DNA from: Candidatus Neomarinimicrobiota bacterium
Lineage (GTDB): Bacteria; Fidelibacterota; Marinisomatia; Marinisomatales; TCS55
Assembly (NCBI GenBank): GCA_018651745.1
Contig: JABIDL010000022.1
Coordinates: 1-64,000 of the forward strand
Length of the DNA: 64,000 bases
Direction: 5' to 3'
The translations under genes and the position numbers were made by a program. Position 1 is the stretch's first letter; each line of letters opens with the position of its first letter. The notes under the pieces were generated by a model. The model saw only the letters and a program-made list of their open reading frames with translations. It was not told the DNA's origin and did not search any database. This document shows positions 35,102 through 44,137 of this stretch, piece by piece.

Positions 35102-36301
35102 TCAATTCAGTTTTAATAATGCTGTTTTAATTCTTTTCATACCATCTTTAATTGTTTTCGAATTGGTGGCAAACGAGAGCCGAATATGCCCGGGAGCGCC
35201 AAAACCATCACCTGGGACGGTAACAACACGTGCAGTTTCCAATAAATAATCACATAAATCAAATGAATCATTCATCGTTTTTCCATTGATTTTCTTACCC
35301 AGATAATGCGAGAAATCAGGAAAAACATAAAAAGCGCCATTGGGTACAACGCAGGATATATGCGGGATTTCTTTTAATAGTTCTAGCATTAAATCACGCC
35401 GTCTTAGAAACGTTGTGCGCATTTCACTCACAGCGGATTGATCCCCGTTAAGCGCTTCTACAGCGGCCTTTTGCCCAATAGAATTTGCGCAGGATGTAGC
35501 CTGACCCTGAATTTTTGACATCGCTTTAATAATAGTTTTATTCCCCGCAGCATATCCAATTCGCCATCCGGTCATTGCATAAGTCTTTGATAAGCTCATA
35601 CACGTTAGAACCTCAACATTGTTATGATTTAAAGTTTGCGTACTTGTGAATTCGTCATTAAAAACAAGGCGCTCATAACATTCGTCAGAAATAATAACCC
35701 AGTGATGTTTGGCGGCAAGATCGAGCAACATTTTTACCGCTTCGTTTGACCAAACTCCGCCTGTAGGATTAGAAGGCGAATTCATGATGACGCCCTTAAT
35801 GTTGCTGTTTATTTTTGACTCAAGTTCATCAAAATTGGGTTCAAACTGTTTATCCGGGTTCGTACCAATAATGATCGGCTCTGCCTCTGACAGAGTCACA
35901 AATTCCGGAAAAGAAACCCAATAGGGTGAAAAAATAATGACCTGATCACCCTCCTGAAATAACACCTGACACGCAAGGTAGAGACTTTGTTTTTCACCAT
36001 TGGATACAAGAATTTGATCTGGCGTGTATTCAAGATGGTTTTCACGATTTAATTTTTTACAAATCGCTTCCCTCAAATCAATCATGCCTGCGCCAGATGT
36101 GTATTTCGTAAACCCTGCGTCCATAGCTTCCTTTGCAGCATTGCGAATATTCTCCGGCGTATTGAAATCAGGTTCCCCAACACTAAAATTGACAATATTA
36201 ACTCCTTGGGCACGGAGCTCGGCTGCCTTGCTAGTCATTTCAAGAGTGAACGACGGTTTAACGCGGGTCACTCGATCGGCTAATTGAACAGATTTGGTCA
36301 T
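35102..36301 (-). CDS. aspC: Pyridoxal-phosphate aminotransferase (aspartate aminotransferase, class I)
   Basis: 399 residues. Class I fold with 'SVGEPDFNTPENIRNAAKEA', 'GFTKYTSGAGMIDLREAICK', 'NSPSNPTGGVWSNEA' (cofactor contact Asn), and the lysine that binds pyridoxal phosphate in 'CMSLSKTYAMTGWRIGYAAG'. A C-terminal arginine lies in 'GHIRLSFATN'. This is the Ib subgroup that includes bacterial aspartate and prephenate aminotransferases. It converts aspartate and 2-oxoglutarate to oxaloacetate and glutamate; a wider substrate range is possible. It ends 12 bases before rpmE and starts two bases after the Cas6b-like gene. Confidence 0.9.
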   Translation of the reverse strand: MTKSVQLADRVTRVKPSFTLEMTSKAAELRAQGVNIVNFSVGEPDFNTPENIRNAAKEAMDAGFTKYTSGAGMIDLREAICKKLNRENHLEYTPDQILVSNGEKQSLYLACQVLFQEGDQVIIFSPYWVSFPEFVTLSEAEPIIIGTNPDKQFEPNFDELESKINSNIKGVIMNSPSNPTGGVWSNEAVKMLLDLAAKHHWVIISDECYERLVFNDEFTSTQTLNHNNVEVLTCMSLSKTYAMTGWRIGYAAGNKTIIKAMSKIQGQATSCANSIGQKAAVEALNGDQSAVSEMRTTFLRRRDLMLELLKEIPHISCVVPNGAFYVFPDFSHYLGKKINGKTMNDSFDLCDYLLETARVVTVPGDGFGAPGHIRLSFATNSKTIKDGMKRIKTALLKLN

Positions 36302-36303
36302 AT

Positions 36304-37329
36304 TTAAAGATCGTGCCTTTTTTTATGATATTCATCCGAATTGAAATTTCCTTCAGATGATTTGTTCGGTTTTTGTGCCGGTTTCCTGCGCACTTGAGGC
36401 TTACGCTTTTTGGGGGGTTCAACTTTTCCTGACATATACTCATCCTCTACGATGTCAAATTCTTCGGATAACACCTTCTTTGCTCTTTTTACTTTGGGCT
36501 TGGGCTTTTTTCGTGCTGATCTCTGTCTTGGTTTGGGAACTTCTTCTAAATTGACCGCCTCAACTTCAGACTCGGTAACCGTTTCTTCCATATCCGGAAT
36601 TGGTTCTCCAACTTTTTCCATCTCCTTTTTATTGAATTGAAACATATCAGGATTAAATAGACCAAACACAGCACCATAACCTCTTGTGATTCCGTTACCT
36701 ATTCCCATATAATTAGGAAGAAGAAAATTGGTTCGAAATTCTCCTGTAAAGGCACCCCAACCATTTTCGTCAACCGGTTTAGGAAACAAAGACTTCAATG
36801 CAACTTTTGTGAATAAATTTTCCCCTAAATCAATATCCATCTCCCGCGCCAAAAAAACAAGATTTTGACCTAAAAGGCGGTTAAGAAAATGTACACGTTC
36901 TGGAGCGTTTGGGAGAAATCGGTACCGTCCACCGGTTGTTTGGTTTAAAGCAACCCATGGAGTGATAAACCTGTATCGAATCAGACGGCTAATTGGTTGA
37001 AAATGATCATCGTGTAATTCATTTTCTGAATCAAGAACTTCAAATGTTATGTTGCCAAAATCTAAATCTTTCATTTTTTCTACGACCGATAAAATCGGAT
37101 CCACTCCTTCTTTGACTCCAACAAGATAAATTTGCTCATTCAAAATTTTAACCTGAACACGTGGATAAAGAAATCTATCGCGATATTGTCCATTTAGCAT
37201 AGGAACAATCTCCTCGTCAGGAAAGGTTTTCATAATAACGCCTTTTACTTGATAGGGAGTTTTACGAACGGGTTTATCGGTGGCCAATCGCGCTGTGATT
37301 GTGCGAATACCAATATTATTAGAATCCAT
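36304..37329 (-). CDS. Orphan Cas6b-like RAMP protein with basic C-terminal tail
   Basis: 341 residues. The first ~225 residues look like Cas6b: the N-terminal ferredoxin-like half has 'YQVKGVIMKTFPDEEIVPML' followed by 'RFLYPRVQVKILNEQIYLVG' and 'VKEG'. The C-terminal half ends in the Cas6 glycine-rich loop GIGNGITRGYG (209-219), exactly the GhGxxxxxGhG pattern. In Cas6b enzymes the 'LLHNH' segment supplies the cleaving histidines; here it reads 'VPMLNGQ' and there is no histidine before residue 106. Residues ~230-341 are a disordered, acidic then strongly basic tail (PKPRQRSARKKPKPKVKRAK, KKRKPQVRRKPAQK). No CRISPR array or other cas gene is nearby. It lies between rho and the aminotransferase. 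A noncleaving RNA-binding role is inferred. Confidence 0.65.
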   Translation of the reverse strand: MDSNNIGIRTITARLATDKPVRKTPYQVKGVIMKTFPDEEIVPMLNGQYRDRFLYPRVQVKILNEQIYLVGVKEGVDPILSVVEKMKDLDFGNITFEVLDSENELHDDHFQPISRLIRYRFITPWVALNQTTGGRYRFLPNAPERVHFLNRLLGQNLVFLAREMDIDLGENLFTKVALKSLFPKPVDENGWGAFTGEFRTNFLLPNYMGIGNGITRGYGAVFGLFNPDMFQFNKKEMEKVGEPIPDMEETVTESEVEAVNLEEVPKPRQRSARKKPKPKVKRAKKVLSEEFDIVEDEYMSGKVEPPKKRKPQVRRKPAQKPNKSSEGNFNSDEYHKKRHDL

Positions 37330-37380
37330 ATTTATACCTCATGTTAGCTAACTGTACTAATTTGCTGAATCAATTTACAT

Positions 37381-38628
37381 TTACTGACTCATTGTATCTA
37401 AAAATTCTTCATTCGTTTTGCTTCGTCTCATTCGTTCCTGTAAAAATTCCATAGCTTCAACTACATTCATTTCGTTTAGTAATTTTCGAAGAATCCACAT
37501 CCTGGAAAGCGTTTTCTTTCCCAATAGCAATTCTTCTTTGCGGGTTCCTGATCGAATAAGGTCAAATGATGGAAAAATCCTTCTGTCTGCTAATCTCCTA
37601 TCAAGAACCAACTCCATATTCCCCGTACCTTTAAACTCTTCAAAAATAACTTCATCCATTCTACTTCCCGTGTCAATAAGGGCCGTAGCAACAATAGTGA
37701 GAGAACCTTTTTCTTCGGTGTTCCGGGCTGACCCAAAAAATTGTTTTGGTTTTTTTAGAGCATTGGCATCTACTCCACCAGATAAAATCTTTCCGCTATG
37801 GGGAATAACAGCATTGTGTGCCCTTGCAAGTCTCGTAAGGCTATCAAGGAGAATAACTACATCGTGTCCGTATTCAACCATTCTCCGTGCTTTTTGTAGA
37901 GCCATGTCAGCTACCGCTACATGTCTTTCCGGCGGTTCGTCAAAGGTAGAGCTTACCACTTCTGCATTTACGTGGCGTTTCATATCTGTTACTTCTTCCG
38001 GACGTTCATCAATCAGCAAAATGAGCATTTTTGTTTCCGAATGATTCGCTAAGATAGCATTTGCAATTTTTTGAAGCAGAATTGTTTTACCGGTTTTCGG
38101 CTGAGCAACAATTAACCCACGCTGTCCTTTCCCAATAGGAGCAATTAAATTAAGAATGCGCATAGATAGATTCTTTGATTCAACCTCTAAATTGAATTTT
38201 TCTTCGGGATAAAGTGGCGTAAGGTTATCAAAAAGTATGGTTCGTTTAATCTTTTCAACAGATTCCCCGTTCACCACATCCACCTTTAGCATAGCATAAA
38301 ACCGCTCTTTTGCTTTTGGTGGGCGGATTTCACCGGAAACTTCATGTCCCGTACGTAATCCAAAACGCTTGATTTGAGATGGGCTTACATAAATATCATC
38401 CGGACCGGGAAGATAATTAAAATCCGGGCTCCGTAAAAAACCGTATCCTTCCTGCAAAACCTCTAGCACTCCCCGCGCAGTTACATTGCCGGCTTTTTCC
38501 TTTTGGGCTGCTAAAATCTGAACAATTAATTCTTGTTTATTCAGCCCTGATAAATCTTGAATTTCAAGTTTACTGGCCATTTCGGTGAGTTTATTTATGT
38601 TTAACGCTTGTAGTTCATTAACATCCAT
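37381..38628 (-). CDS. rho: Transcription termination factor Rho
   Basis: 415 residues. The N-terminal helical domain ('[20 protein letters not shown]') precedes the RNA-binding OB fold ('[20 protein letters not shown]', '[20 protein letters not shown]'). The ATPase core has Walker A '[12 protein letters not shown]', Walker B '[17 protein letters not shown]', the Q loop '[20 protein letters not shown]' and the R loop '[20 protein letters not shown]'. All parts needed for RNA-driven translocation are present. The following gene encodes the Cas6b-like protein, another probable RNA binder, 51 bases downstream. Confidence 0.97.
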   Translation of the reverse strand: MDVNELQALNINKLTEMASKLEIQDLSGLNKQELIVQILAAQKEKAGNVTARGVLEVLQEGYGFLRSPDFNYLPGPDDIYVSPSQIKRFGLRTGHEVSGEIRPPKAKERFYAMLKVDVVNGESVEKIKRTILFDNLTPLYPEEKFNLEVESKNLSMRILNLIAPIGKGQRGLIVAQPKTGKTILLQKIANAILANHSETKMLILLIDERPEEVTDMKRHVNAEVVSSTFDEPPERHVAVADMALQKARRMVEYGHDVVILLDSLTRLARAHNAVIPHSGKILSGGVDANALKKPKQFFGSARNTEEKGSLTIVATALIDTGSRMDEVIFEEFKGTGNMELVLDRRLADRRIFPSFDLIRSGTRKEELLLGKKTLSRMWILRKLLNEMNVVEAMEFLQERMRRSKTNEEFLDTMSQ

Positions 38629-38722
38629 ACATTATATACCTTTTGAATTTTATTGGGTCTTCTATAGAAAATAGCTCTCGCGAGGAACAATTTTGGGAGA
38701 ACACTCTTGTAGATAAATTACA

Positions 38723-40000
38723 CTATTTTAAACCATTCCCAAAAGAAAAATCATATTCATTGTACACCTTATCTGCAATATAATGTGAACCAAAAATCAA
38801 TAGACACCGATTTGCTCCGATAAGGCTTTGACCTTTCTTCATTGCAGTTTCAAAATGTGGTATCTCGTTCGACATAATTCCATTTTTGAGTAACGCCTCC
38901 TTTAAAACGTTTGAAGGATATAAACCTAATCCAGATATGCTTGTTACAATCAATGATTTAAACCGAGACTTGATCTTTTTGGAAATATGTGAAATATTTT
39001 TTCCATCTTTCAACACCATGACTCCAATGGGACGCATTCTATATAATGATGCAATAGTCTGTAACGTTACGCCAATGCTTTGAGGATTATGAGCTACATC
39101 ATAATAAATATTAAATTTGTCAGAAATTTTTTCTAATCTGCCTTTCCACCCAGCTTGTTGGATGCCATTTCGAATACTATGCTTATTTATTCCAGTATCA
39201 AATGACCGAACAGTTTCAATTGCCAGTGCGGCATTCTCACATTGATGCAATCCATTCAAAGAAATGTTATATTTTTCCTCTTTGTACAAAAAATAGCTCC
39301 TTTCATTCTCAATACAATGTTCTAAAACTTTCCCACGAAGAATGAATGGCGCGGAGTGTTTTTCGGCTTCTTCTTGAATTACACTTAAAGCTGTCTCGTT
39401 TTTCTGTGAAACCAAAACCGGGGTGTTTTTCTTAATAATTCCTGCTTTCTCTCGAGCAATCTGAGAAATAGTTTCCCCAAGACGATCACAGTGATCCAAG
39501 CCTATGGGAGTAATTACGCTCACATCTGGTAATAAAACATTGGTAGAATCTAATCTGCCACCCAACCCGGTTTCCACAACAGCAACATCTACATTATTAT
39601 TTTTAAAATACCAAAATGCCAATGCTGTTGTCGTCTCGTAAAAGGTGGATTTTATTTTAGCAATTTCTGTATCAAATTTTAAAAAAAACGAGGCAATATC
39701 CTGATTTGGAATTAAACGACCATTGATACTTATTCTTTCATTAAAGGAAATCAAATGAGGAGACGTATATAGTCCAACTTTATATCCTGCCTCTTGTAAA
39801 ATAGATGCAATAAATGTAGCCGTAGAACCTTTTCCATTGGTTCCAGCAATATGAATAGAACGAAAATATTTATGGGGATTTCCACAACATTCTAACAGCT
39901 TTATTGTATGATCAAGCCCAAGTTTAATTCCAAGACGTGAAAGACCAAAAAGGCGATCTAAAATGGGTTGAATATCAGTGGAGCGTGACGGTTGAGACAT
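38723..40000 (-). CDS. folC: Bifunctional folylpolyglutamate synthase / dihydrofolate synthase
   Basis: 425 residues, normal length. The ATP-binding P-loop is in 'HIAGTNGKGSTATFIASILQ', followed by the omega-loop region 'YTSPHLISFNERISINGRLI' and the Mur ligase-like 'VVETGLGGRLDSTNVLLPDV' and 'ITPIGLDHCDRLGETISQIA', with 'REKAGIIK' (the carbamylated-lysine type region). The C-terminal Rossmann part has 'YDVAHNPQSIGVTLQ'. It adds glutamate to dihydropteroate and to folates. It overlaps murI by 26 bases. Confidence 0.95.
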   Translation of the reverse strand: MSQPSRSTDIQPILDRLFGLSRLGIKLGLDHTIKLLECCGNPHKYFRSIHIAGTNGKGSTATFIASILQEAGYKVGLYTSPHLISFNERISINGRLIPNQDIASFFLKFDTEIAKIKSTFYETTTALAFWYFKNNNVDVAVVETGLGGRLDSTNVLLPDVSVITPIGLDHCDRLGETISQIAREKAGIIKKNTPVLVSQKNETALSVIQEEAEKHSAPFILRGKVLEHCIENERSYFLYKEEKYNISLNGLHQCENAALAIETVRSFDTGINKHSIRNGIQQAGWKGRLEKISDKFNIYYDVAHNPQSIGVTLQTIASLYRMRPIGVMVLKDGKNISHISKKIKSRFKSLIVTSISGLGLYPSNVLKEALLKNGIMSNEIPHFETAMKKGQSLIGANRCLLIFGSHYIADKVYNEYDFSFGNGLK

Positions 40001-40778
40001 GTGCTATGGGAGACCCAAGAAACTGGTGCGCTAACATTTCGAACCTAAGAGGCACGTCGGTTACAAAACTTTCCAACTTGCCTTGGGCGCTAATTTCTGT
40101 GATTAAATCGTTTTTTTGTAATACCTGTTTCACCTCCGTGGCTACAGCTTCTGCAGAATCAATCAGTATTGTATCACCGTTAGCGGAAGATTGGATAATT
40201 TCTTTAAGCAATGGATAGTGGGTGCATCCCAGAATAATTGTATCAACTTGGTCTGCATTCATTCCCTTCAAATACGTTTTAGCAACCATTTTCGGAACAT
40301 CTCCTGTTATCCATCCTTCTTCAACAAGAGGAACGAATAGAGGACATGGCTGATTTAATACAATCACATTTTCATTTTTGTTTTTTAGGGCAATCTCATA
40401 TGCATCAGACTTAATAGTTGCAACAGTACCAATAACACCTATATGCCCGTTTTTCGATGTGGAAATTGCCATATTAACGCCTGGCTCAATGACGCCGATA
40501 ACTGGGATCGGGAACGTCTTCTGCAAAACTTCTAGTGCCTGAGCAGATGCGGTATTACAAGCAACAACAAACGCTTTACATTTTTTCTCATAAAGGAAAG
40601 AACTGATTTGTGTCGAGTATAATTCAATCAGATTTTTACTTTTATTCCCGTAGGGTACTCTGGCGGTGTCTCCAAAATACAAAATAGATTCTGATGGTAA
40701 TAATTTTTGCAATGCTTTGACCACAGTTAACCCACCAAGCCCGGAATCAAAAACACCAATAGGACGATTATCAGCCAC
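39975..40778 (-). CDS. murI: Glutamate racemase
   Basis: 267 residues. Both catalytic cysteines are in place: 'VVACNTASAQALEVLQ' (Cys near residue 73) and 'IILGCTHYPLLKEII' (Cys near 184). The N-terminal 'PIGVFDSGLGGLTVVKAL' and 'ILYFGDTARVPYGNKSK' are family signatures. It makes D-glutamate for peptidoglycan. It lies between the amidase and folC genes with a two-base gap and a 26-base overlap, so they form a tight operon. Confidence 0.96.
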   Translation of the reverse strand: MADNRPIGVFDSGLGGLTVVKALQKLLPSESILYFGDTARVPYGNKSKNLIELYSTQISSFLYEKKCKAFVVACNTASAQALEVLQKTFPIPVIGVIEPGVNMAISTSKNGHIGVIGTVATIKSDAYEIALKNKNENVIVLNQPCPLFVPLVEEGWITGDVPKMVAKTYLKGMNADQVDTIILGCTHYPLLKEIIQSSANGDTILIDSAEAVATEVKQVLQKNDLITEISAQGKLESFVTDVPLRFEMLAHQFLGSPIAHVSTVTLH

Positions 40779-40780
40779 CC

Positions 40781-42271
40781 TTATCCCTCGGCTAAAACTT
40801 TTTCTCTGGATTTTTTAAACTTAAGAATTGCTGAGTAAATCCCTTTAGCGATCTTTTGTCTATATTCAGGTTTTTTCATATTTTTTTCTTCAATTGAATT
40901 CGAAAGAAATCCTGTTTCAATCAGCACATTCGTCATACTTGCACCAATTAATACATAAAACCCTGCTTGTTTCACCCCACGATTTGGGGATGACAATCTG
41001 TCGTCCAGTTCGTTTTGAATGATAGATGCCAATTCTTCACTTTCTTTCAAATACATACTTTGAGCCATTGTAGCCATTATTAGACTTTCTCCGGAAGATT
41101 TACCATACTTCTTTTGGGCTCTGTCTTCGAGTTTGATTACCGCATTTTCTCTTGCAGCTACTGCGATAGCATCATCTGTTTTCCCCGGTCGAAGTAAATA
41201 GGTTTCAAATCCTCTTACGCGTCGGTTTGGGTTTGCATTAACATGAATGCTGACAAATATTTTTCCGTTTGATTCGTTCGCAATTTTGGTTCTTTTCTTC
41301 AATGGCACAAACACGTCTTCATCTCTAGTAAGGACTACTCGAATTCGTGTATTTTTTTCAAGTAATCTCGCCACCCTTTTAGCAATGTCTAATGTTATAT
41401 CTTTTTCTTTCGTTCCTTTTCGACCAACAGTTCCACCATCCTTGCCTCCATGCCCAGCGTCGAGCACAATCGTATTAAGTCGCCATTTATCCCGAACATC
41501 TTTAATGCGGTCCACACTTTTAGACAGGGGAGTTCTTAATGTTATAACTATTTCATTAGGATTGTTCCCCTGATACACCTCATGCCCTTCAATTTGCGAC
41601 CGAAGGTTAAATGCCAATTGTACAGACTCGTCAAGTTGATCAACTGTAATCCGTCGCACCACTCCTCGTGTTTCACTTCGGATGATTTCAGAGCTATCAA
41701 CTAACCCACCGGAAACAGTTAAATAAAACCAACCATTTTCATTGACAAATGAACTAATATTTTTCTCAGGAAATCGTTCGCGTGTGTGAATGCGTAGAAT
41801 GGTTCCATTGGCTTTTTCATTTATAGTTAATCCAGTAATATTAAAATCAACTTTGTCTATATCTAATAGTTCTTTCCGTGCATCATAAATAATCCTCGGC
41901 ATGATCGTATGGCGTAAAATCAAAAAAAAGGGTTCGGCGGGAAGATACAAATCATCGTTTTCAACCCGGACGGGAGTGGGTAAGTGGTATACTTTCTCAT
42001 TGATAATTATAAAACTTGTCTTACCGGAAATTTTTACTCTGTGGTTCATAATATATAAAACCATCTTATGTCGCTCAGAATTCAGAAAAGGGTCCCGCAT
42101 TCCTAACATTCTTGATAAATCTCTTGCAGATACATAGGTACCCGGACCGGATTCCATCGTTCGTAATTCATCTTCGGTTTGACTGATTCGGTTTAATACA
42201 CGAATCGATGCCAATCCGGGAGATTGAATCAAAACAATGGTTATTATAATCGCTATTATTCTGAAAATCAT
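40781..42271 (-). CDS. N-acetylmuramoyl-L-alanine amidase (AmiC type, Amidase_3)
   Basis: About 496 residues with a signal peptide (MIFRIIAIIITIVLIQSPGL). The N-terminal ~250 residues contain a copper-amine-oxidase-like (Cu_amine_oxid N1) strand region ('YVSARDLSRMLGMRDPFLNS') and an AMIN-like domain ('FNITGLTINEKANGTILRIH'). The catalytic domain has zinc ligands in 'TIVLDAGHGGKDGGTVGRKG' (His), 'RDEDVFVPLKKRTKIAN' (Glu region) and 'IFVSIHVNANPN' (His), and the catalytic glutamate in 'NVLIETGFLSNSIEE'. It cuts the stem peptide from peptidoglycan during division. Upstream TTGs exist, but this ATG begins the signal peptide. Confidence 0.9.
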   Translation of the reverse strand: MIFRIIAIIITIVLIQSPGLASIRVLNRISQTEDELRTMESGPGTYVSARDLSRMLGMRDPFLNSERHKMVLYIMNHRVKISGKTSFIIINEKVYHLPTPVRVENDDLYLPAEPFFLILRHTIMPRIIYDARKELLDIDKVDFNITGLTINEKANGTILRIHTRERFPEKNISSFVNENGWFYLTVSGGLVDSSEIIRSETRGVVRRITVDQLDESVQLAFNLRSQIEGHEVYQGNNPNEIVITLRTPLSKSVDRIKDVRDKWRLNTIVLDAGHGGKDGGTVGRKGTKEKDITLDIAKRVARLLEKNTRIRVVLTRDEDVFVPLKKRTKIANESNGKIFVSIHVNANPNRRVRGFETYLLRPGKTDDAIAVAARENAVIKLEDRAQKKYGKSSGESLIMATMAQSMYLKESEELASIIQNELDDRLSSPNRGVKQAGFYVLIGASMTNVLIETGFLSNSIEEKNMKKPEYRQKIAKGIYSAILKFKKSREKVLAEG

Positions 42272-42316
42272 TGAAATGAAATTATTGGTCAATACCTCAG
42301 AGCGCAAGGAAACAAA

Positions 42317-44137
42317 TTACACGGAAGCACTTATAAAAATACCGGCCGATGGCGAAAAATTCCCAGACAGAGAAAGACCATCCCATTTCATCCGGTATCT
42401 AACTCCGCTATACCATCTGCCTCGTTTGTTGTAAACAATTTTTAATCCAATTGAGGATGCGTCTTGAGAATACATAGTTGATCTCATTTCGCCGGGAAGA
42501 TTTACATCCCAAAAATATACTCGCGAATCAAAATCTTCAACTTTTGCGCCCACTAAATCCATCTCAAAAACCCACCGATTGAGGTTGAGCCAAATTCGGG
42601 CGGTAGCACCCTGTCCAATCAAAATAATTTCTGCACTTTGTGCTGTTGTCTGTTGCGCCTGAAATCGCATTTTAATAGACGGGTTAACCTGAAAATCATA
42701 TACATATTTAAATGTCTGTTTACTTGTATAATGATTATCCGAGCTAAGCAGAAATCCCGGATCGTCCTCAACCGTTTTTCTTTCGCTAGACCACTGTAAA
42801 CGAGTTTTCGCACGTTTTTGTTTGAAAATCCAGCGGATCCCTGTTTCAAATCCATTTACGGGGGATACCATGTTCAAATCGGATTGAATCCTACCGTATA
42901 AATCCCCATAAAAAACGATTGTATTTTGAGACCATCTAAATTTTAGAGACTGAAAAACACCGCGTTCTCCTTCGTCCCGGGATGACCATTCGGAAACAGG
43001 ATTAGCGCGAAAAGATTCGAACCCACGACTGTAATATCGTCCATGTATCAAATATCTCAAGTTCTTAAAACTAAATCCATATCCTGCAATTGCGCCAAAA
43101 CTGTTATGATATCCAATTGCAACTTCTGTGAAGAAGTGCGAGGCATTCAATTTTTTTGATAAATATATTGAACCAGATTCTCGTCTTAGTTTGTCAAAAT
43201 CACCCGTCCACCATGTTTTTGAATAAACGGTTCCAAAGGCAAGACCTTCTAATTTGCGACTCCAAACAACTGTGAATGAAGACTCATCTAGTATGGGTGA
43301 GCTTAACTTGGTTAACGGGTGCATTCCTGTTTCATTTACCTTTATTATCCCCGTTGAATCTATTGTTCCATCCCAAGAATTATGCCCCAGCGAAATAGTC
43401 CAATCCCCAACAGAAGAATTAATGGTTACTGCGGCTCCTCTTATTTTCCAAAATTCATGAGAAGACCTATAAGGTTTTAATCCGGACCCACTTCTTTGCA
43501 AAGATGATAATACATCAAACCCTCTTCGGGTAGATGAATTGCGCCACACAGATAAACCATATCCTGCCAATATTTGATGGTCACCAATTATCCATCTCAT
43601 TGAACCGGATTCCCTTTCTATATAAATAGAACCATAGTCAATTACATTCCTTTCCGTTGGGTCCCTTTCTAAAATAAATCCAACTTGAGAACCTCCAACA
43701 TCCACAATTCCTTTCCATCTGTACCGAATATCATCAGAAAGTGTCATCATTTGTTCAAGATGAACACTGCGAACGGAATTGATTGCTGGAGTCTTAAGCC
43801 GCTCAAGTACGGATTTTAGTTCTCGAGAAAGAGCTTTGTTCAGCAAAATACTAGTGGGATCAGGAGACAATGAATAAGTGCTCAAAATAGAAACATCTTC
43901 CTCGGAGAATATGGACACTCTTGACAAGTTTAGTAAATTCAATTTGGAAAGCCCGTTCCCATTAAGAAATACATCATTCAACAGGATTAAATCTTCCTCC
44001 GGTAATGGATCCTCTTCATCCCGTCCAAAATCAACAACAATATTTGAACCTGATTGGGATCGAACAGGATTATTCAGCAACATAGCCCATGCCAAACCAA
44101 TGAGAAAGGCCCAGCTCGGGATGCGTAGAAGTACCAT
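42317..44137 (-). CDS. Outer-membrane beta-barrel protein with helical N-terminal domain (possibly helix-hairpin-helix)
   Basis: About 606 residues with a signal peptide (MVLLRIPSWAFLIGLAWAML). Residues ~50-130 are helical and leucine-rich ('LSKLNLLNLSRVSIFSEEDV'), resembling a degenerate helix-hairpin-helix array of the type found in ComEA-like FCB proteins; this is inference. From ~140 to the end there are long amphipathic strands ('GSIYIERESGSMRWIIGDHQ', 'RWYSGVRYRMKWDGLSLSGN', ending in 'SAGIFISASV') as in a large outer-membrane barrel. An upstream TTG is possible, but the ATG follows TTGGAATTT. It begins 68 bases inside the preceding gene's end. Confidence 0.6.
   Translation of the reverse strand: MVLLRIPSWAFLIGLAWAMLLNNPVRSQSGSNIVVDFGRDEEDPLPEEDLILLNDVFLNGNGLSKLNLLNLSRVSIFSEEDVSILSTYSLSPDPTSILLNKALSRELKSVLERLKTPAINSVRSVHLEQMMTLSDDIRYRWKGIVDVGGSQVGFILERDPTERNVIDYGSIYIERESGSMRWIIGDHQILAGYGLSVWRNSSTRRGFDVLSSLQRSGSGLKPYRSSHEFWKIRGAAVTINSSVGDWTISLGHNSWDGTIDSTGIIKVNETGMHPLTKLSSPILDESSFTVVWSRKLEGLAFGTVYSKTWWTGDFDKLRRESGSIYLSKKLNASHFFTEVAIGYHNSFGAIAGYGFSFKNLRYLIHGRYYSRGFESFRANPVSEWSSRDEGERGVFQSLKFRWSQNTIVFYGDLYGRIQSDLNMVSPVNGFETGIRWIFKQKRAKTRLQWSSERKTVEDDPGFLLSSDNHYTSKQTFKYVYDFQVNPSIKMRFQAQQTTAQSAEIILIGQGATARIWLNLNRWVFEMDLVGAKVEDFDSRVYFWDVNLPGEMRSTMYSQDASSIGLKIVYNKRGRWYSGVRYRMKWDGLSLSGNFSPSAGIFISASV

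Noticed and set aside
36304-37329. A CRISPR array or further cas genes around the Cas6b-like gene
   Set aside because: I looked for regularly spaced repeats throughout the window, especially 34-41 kb, and saw none; all neighbours are housekeeping genes.
37418-38044. A 208-codon plus-strand open frame opposite rho
   Set aside because: It lies wholly inside rho, whose protein is certain, and its translation is serine/arginine-rich low-complexity text with no recognisable motif.
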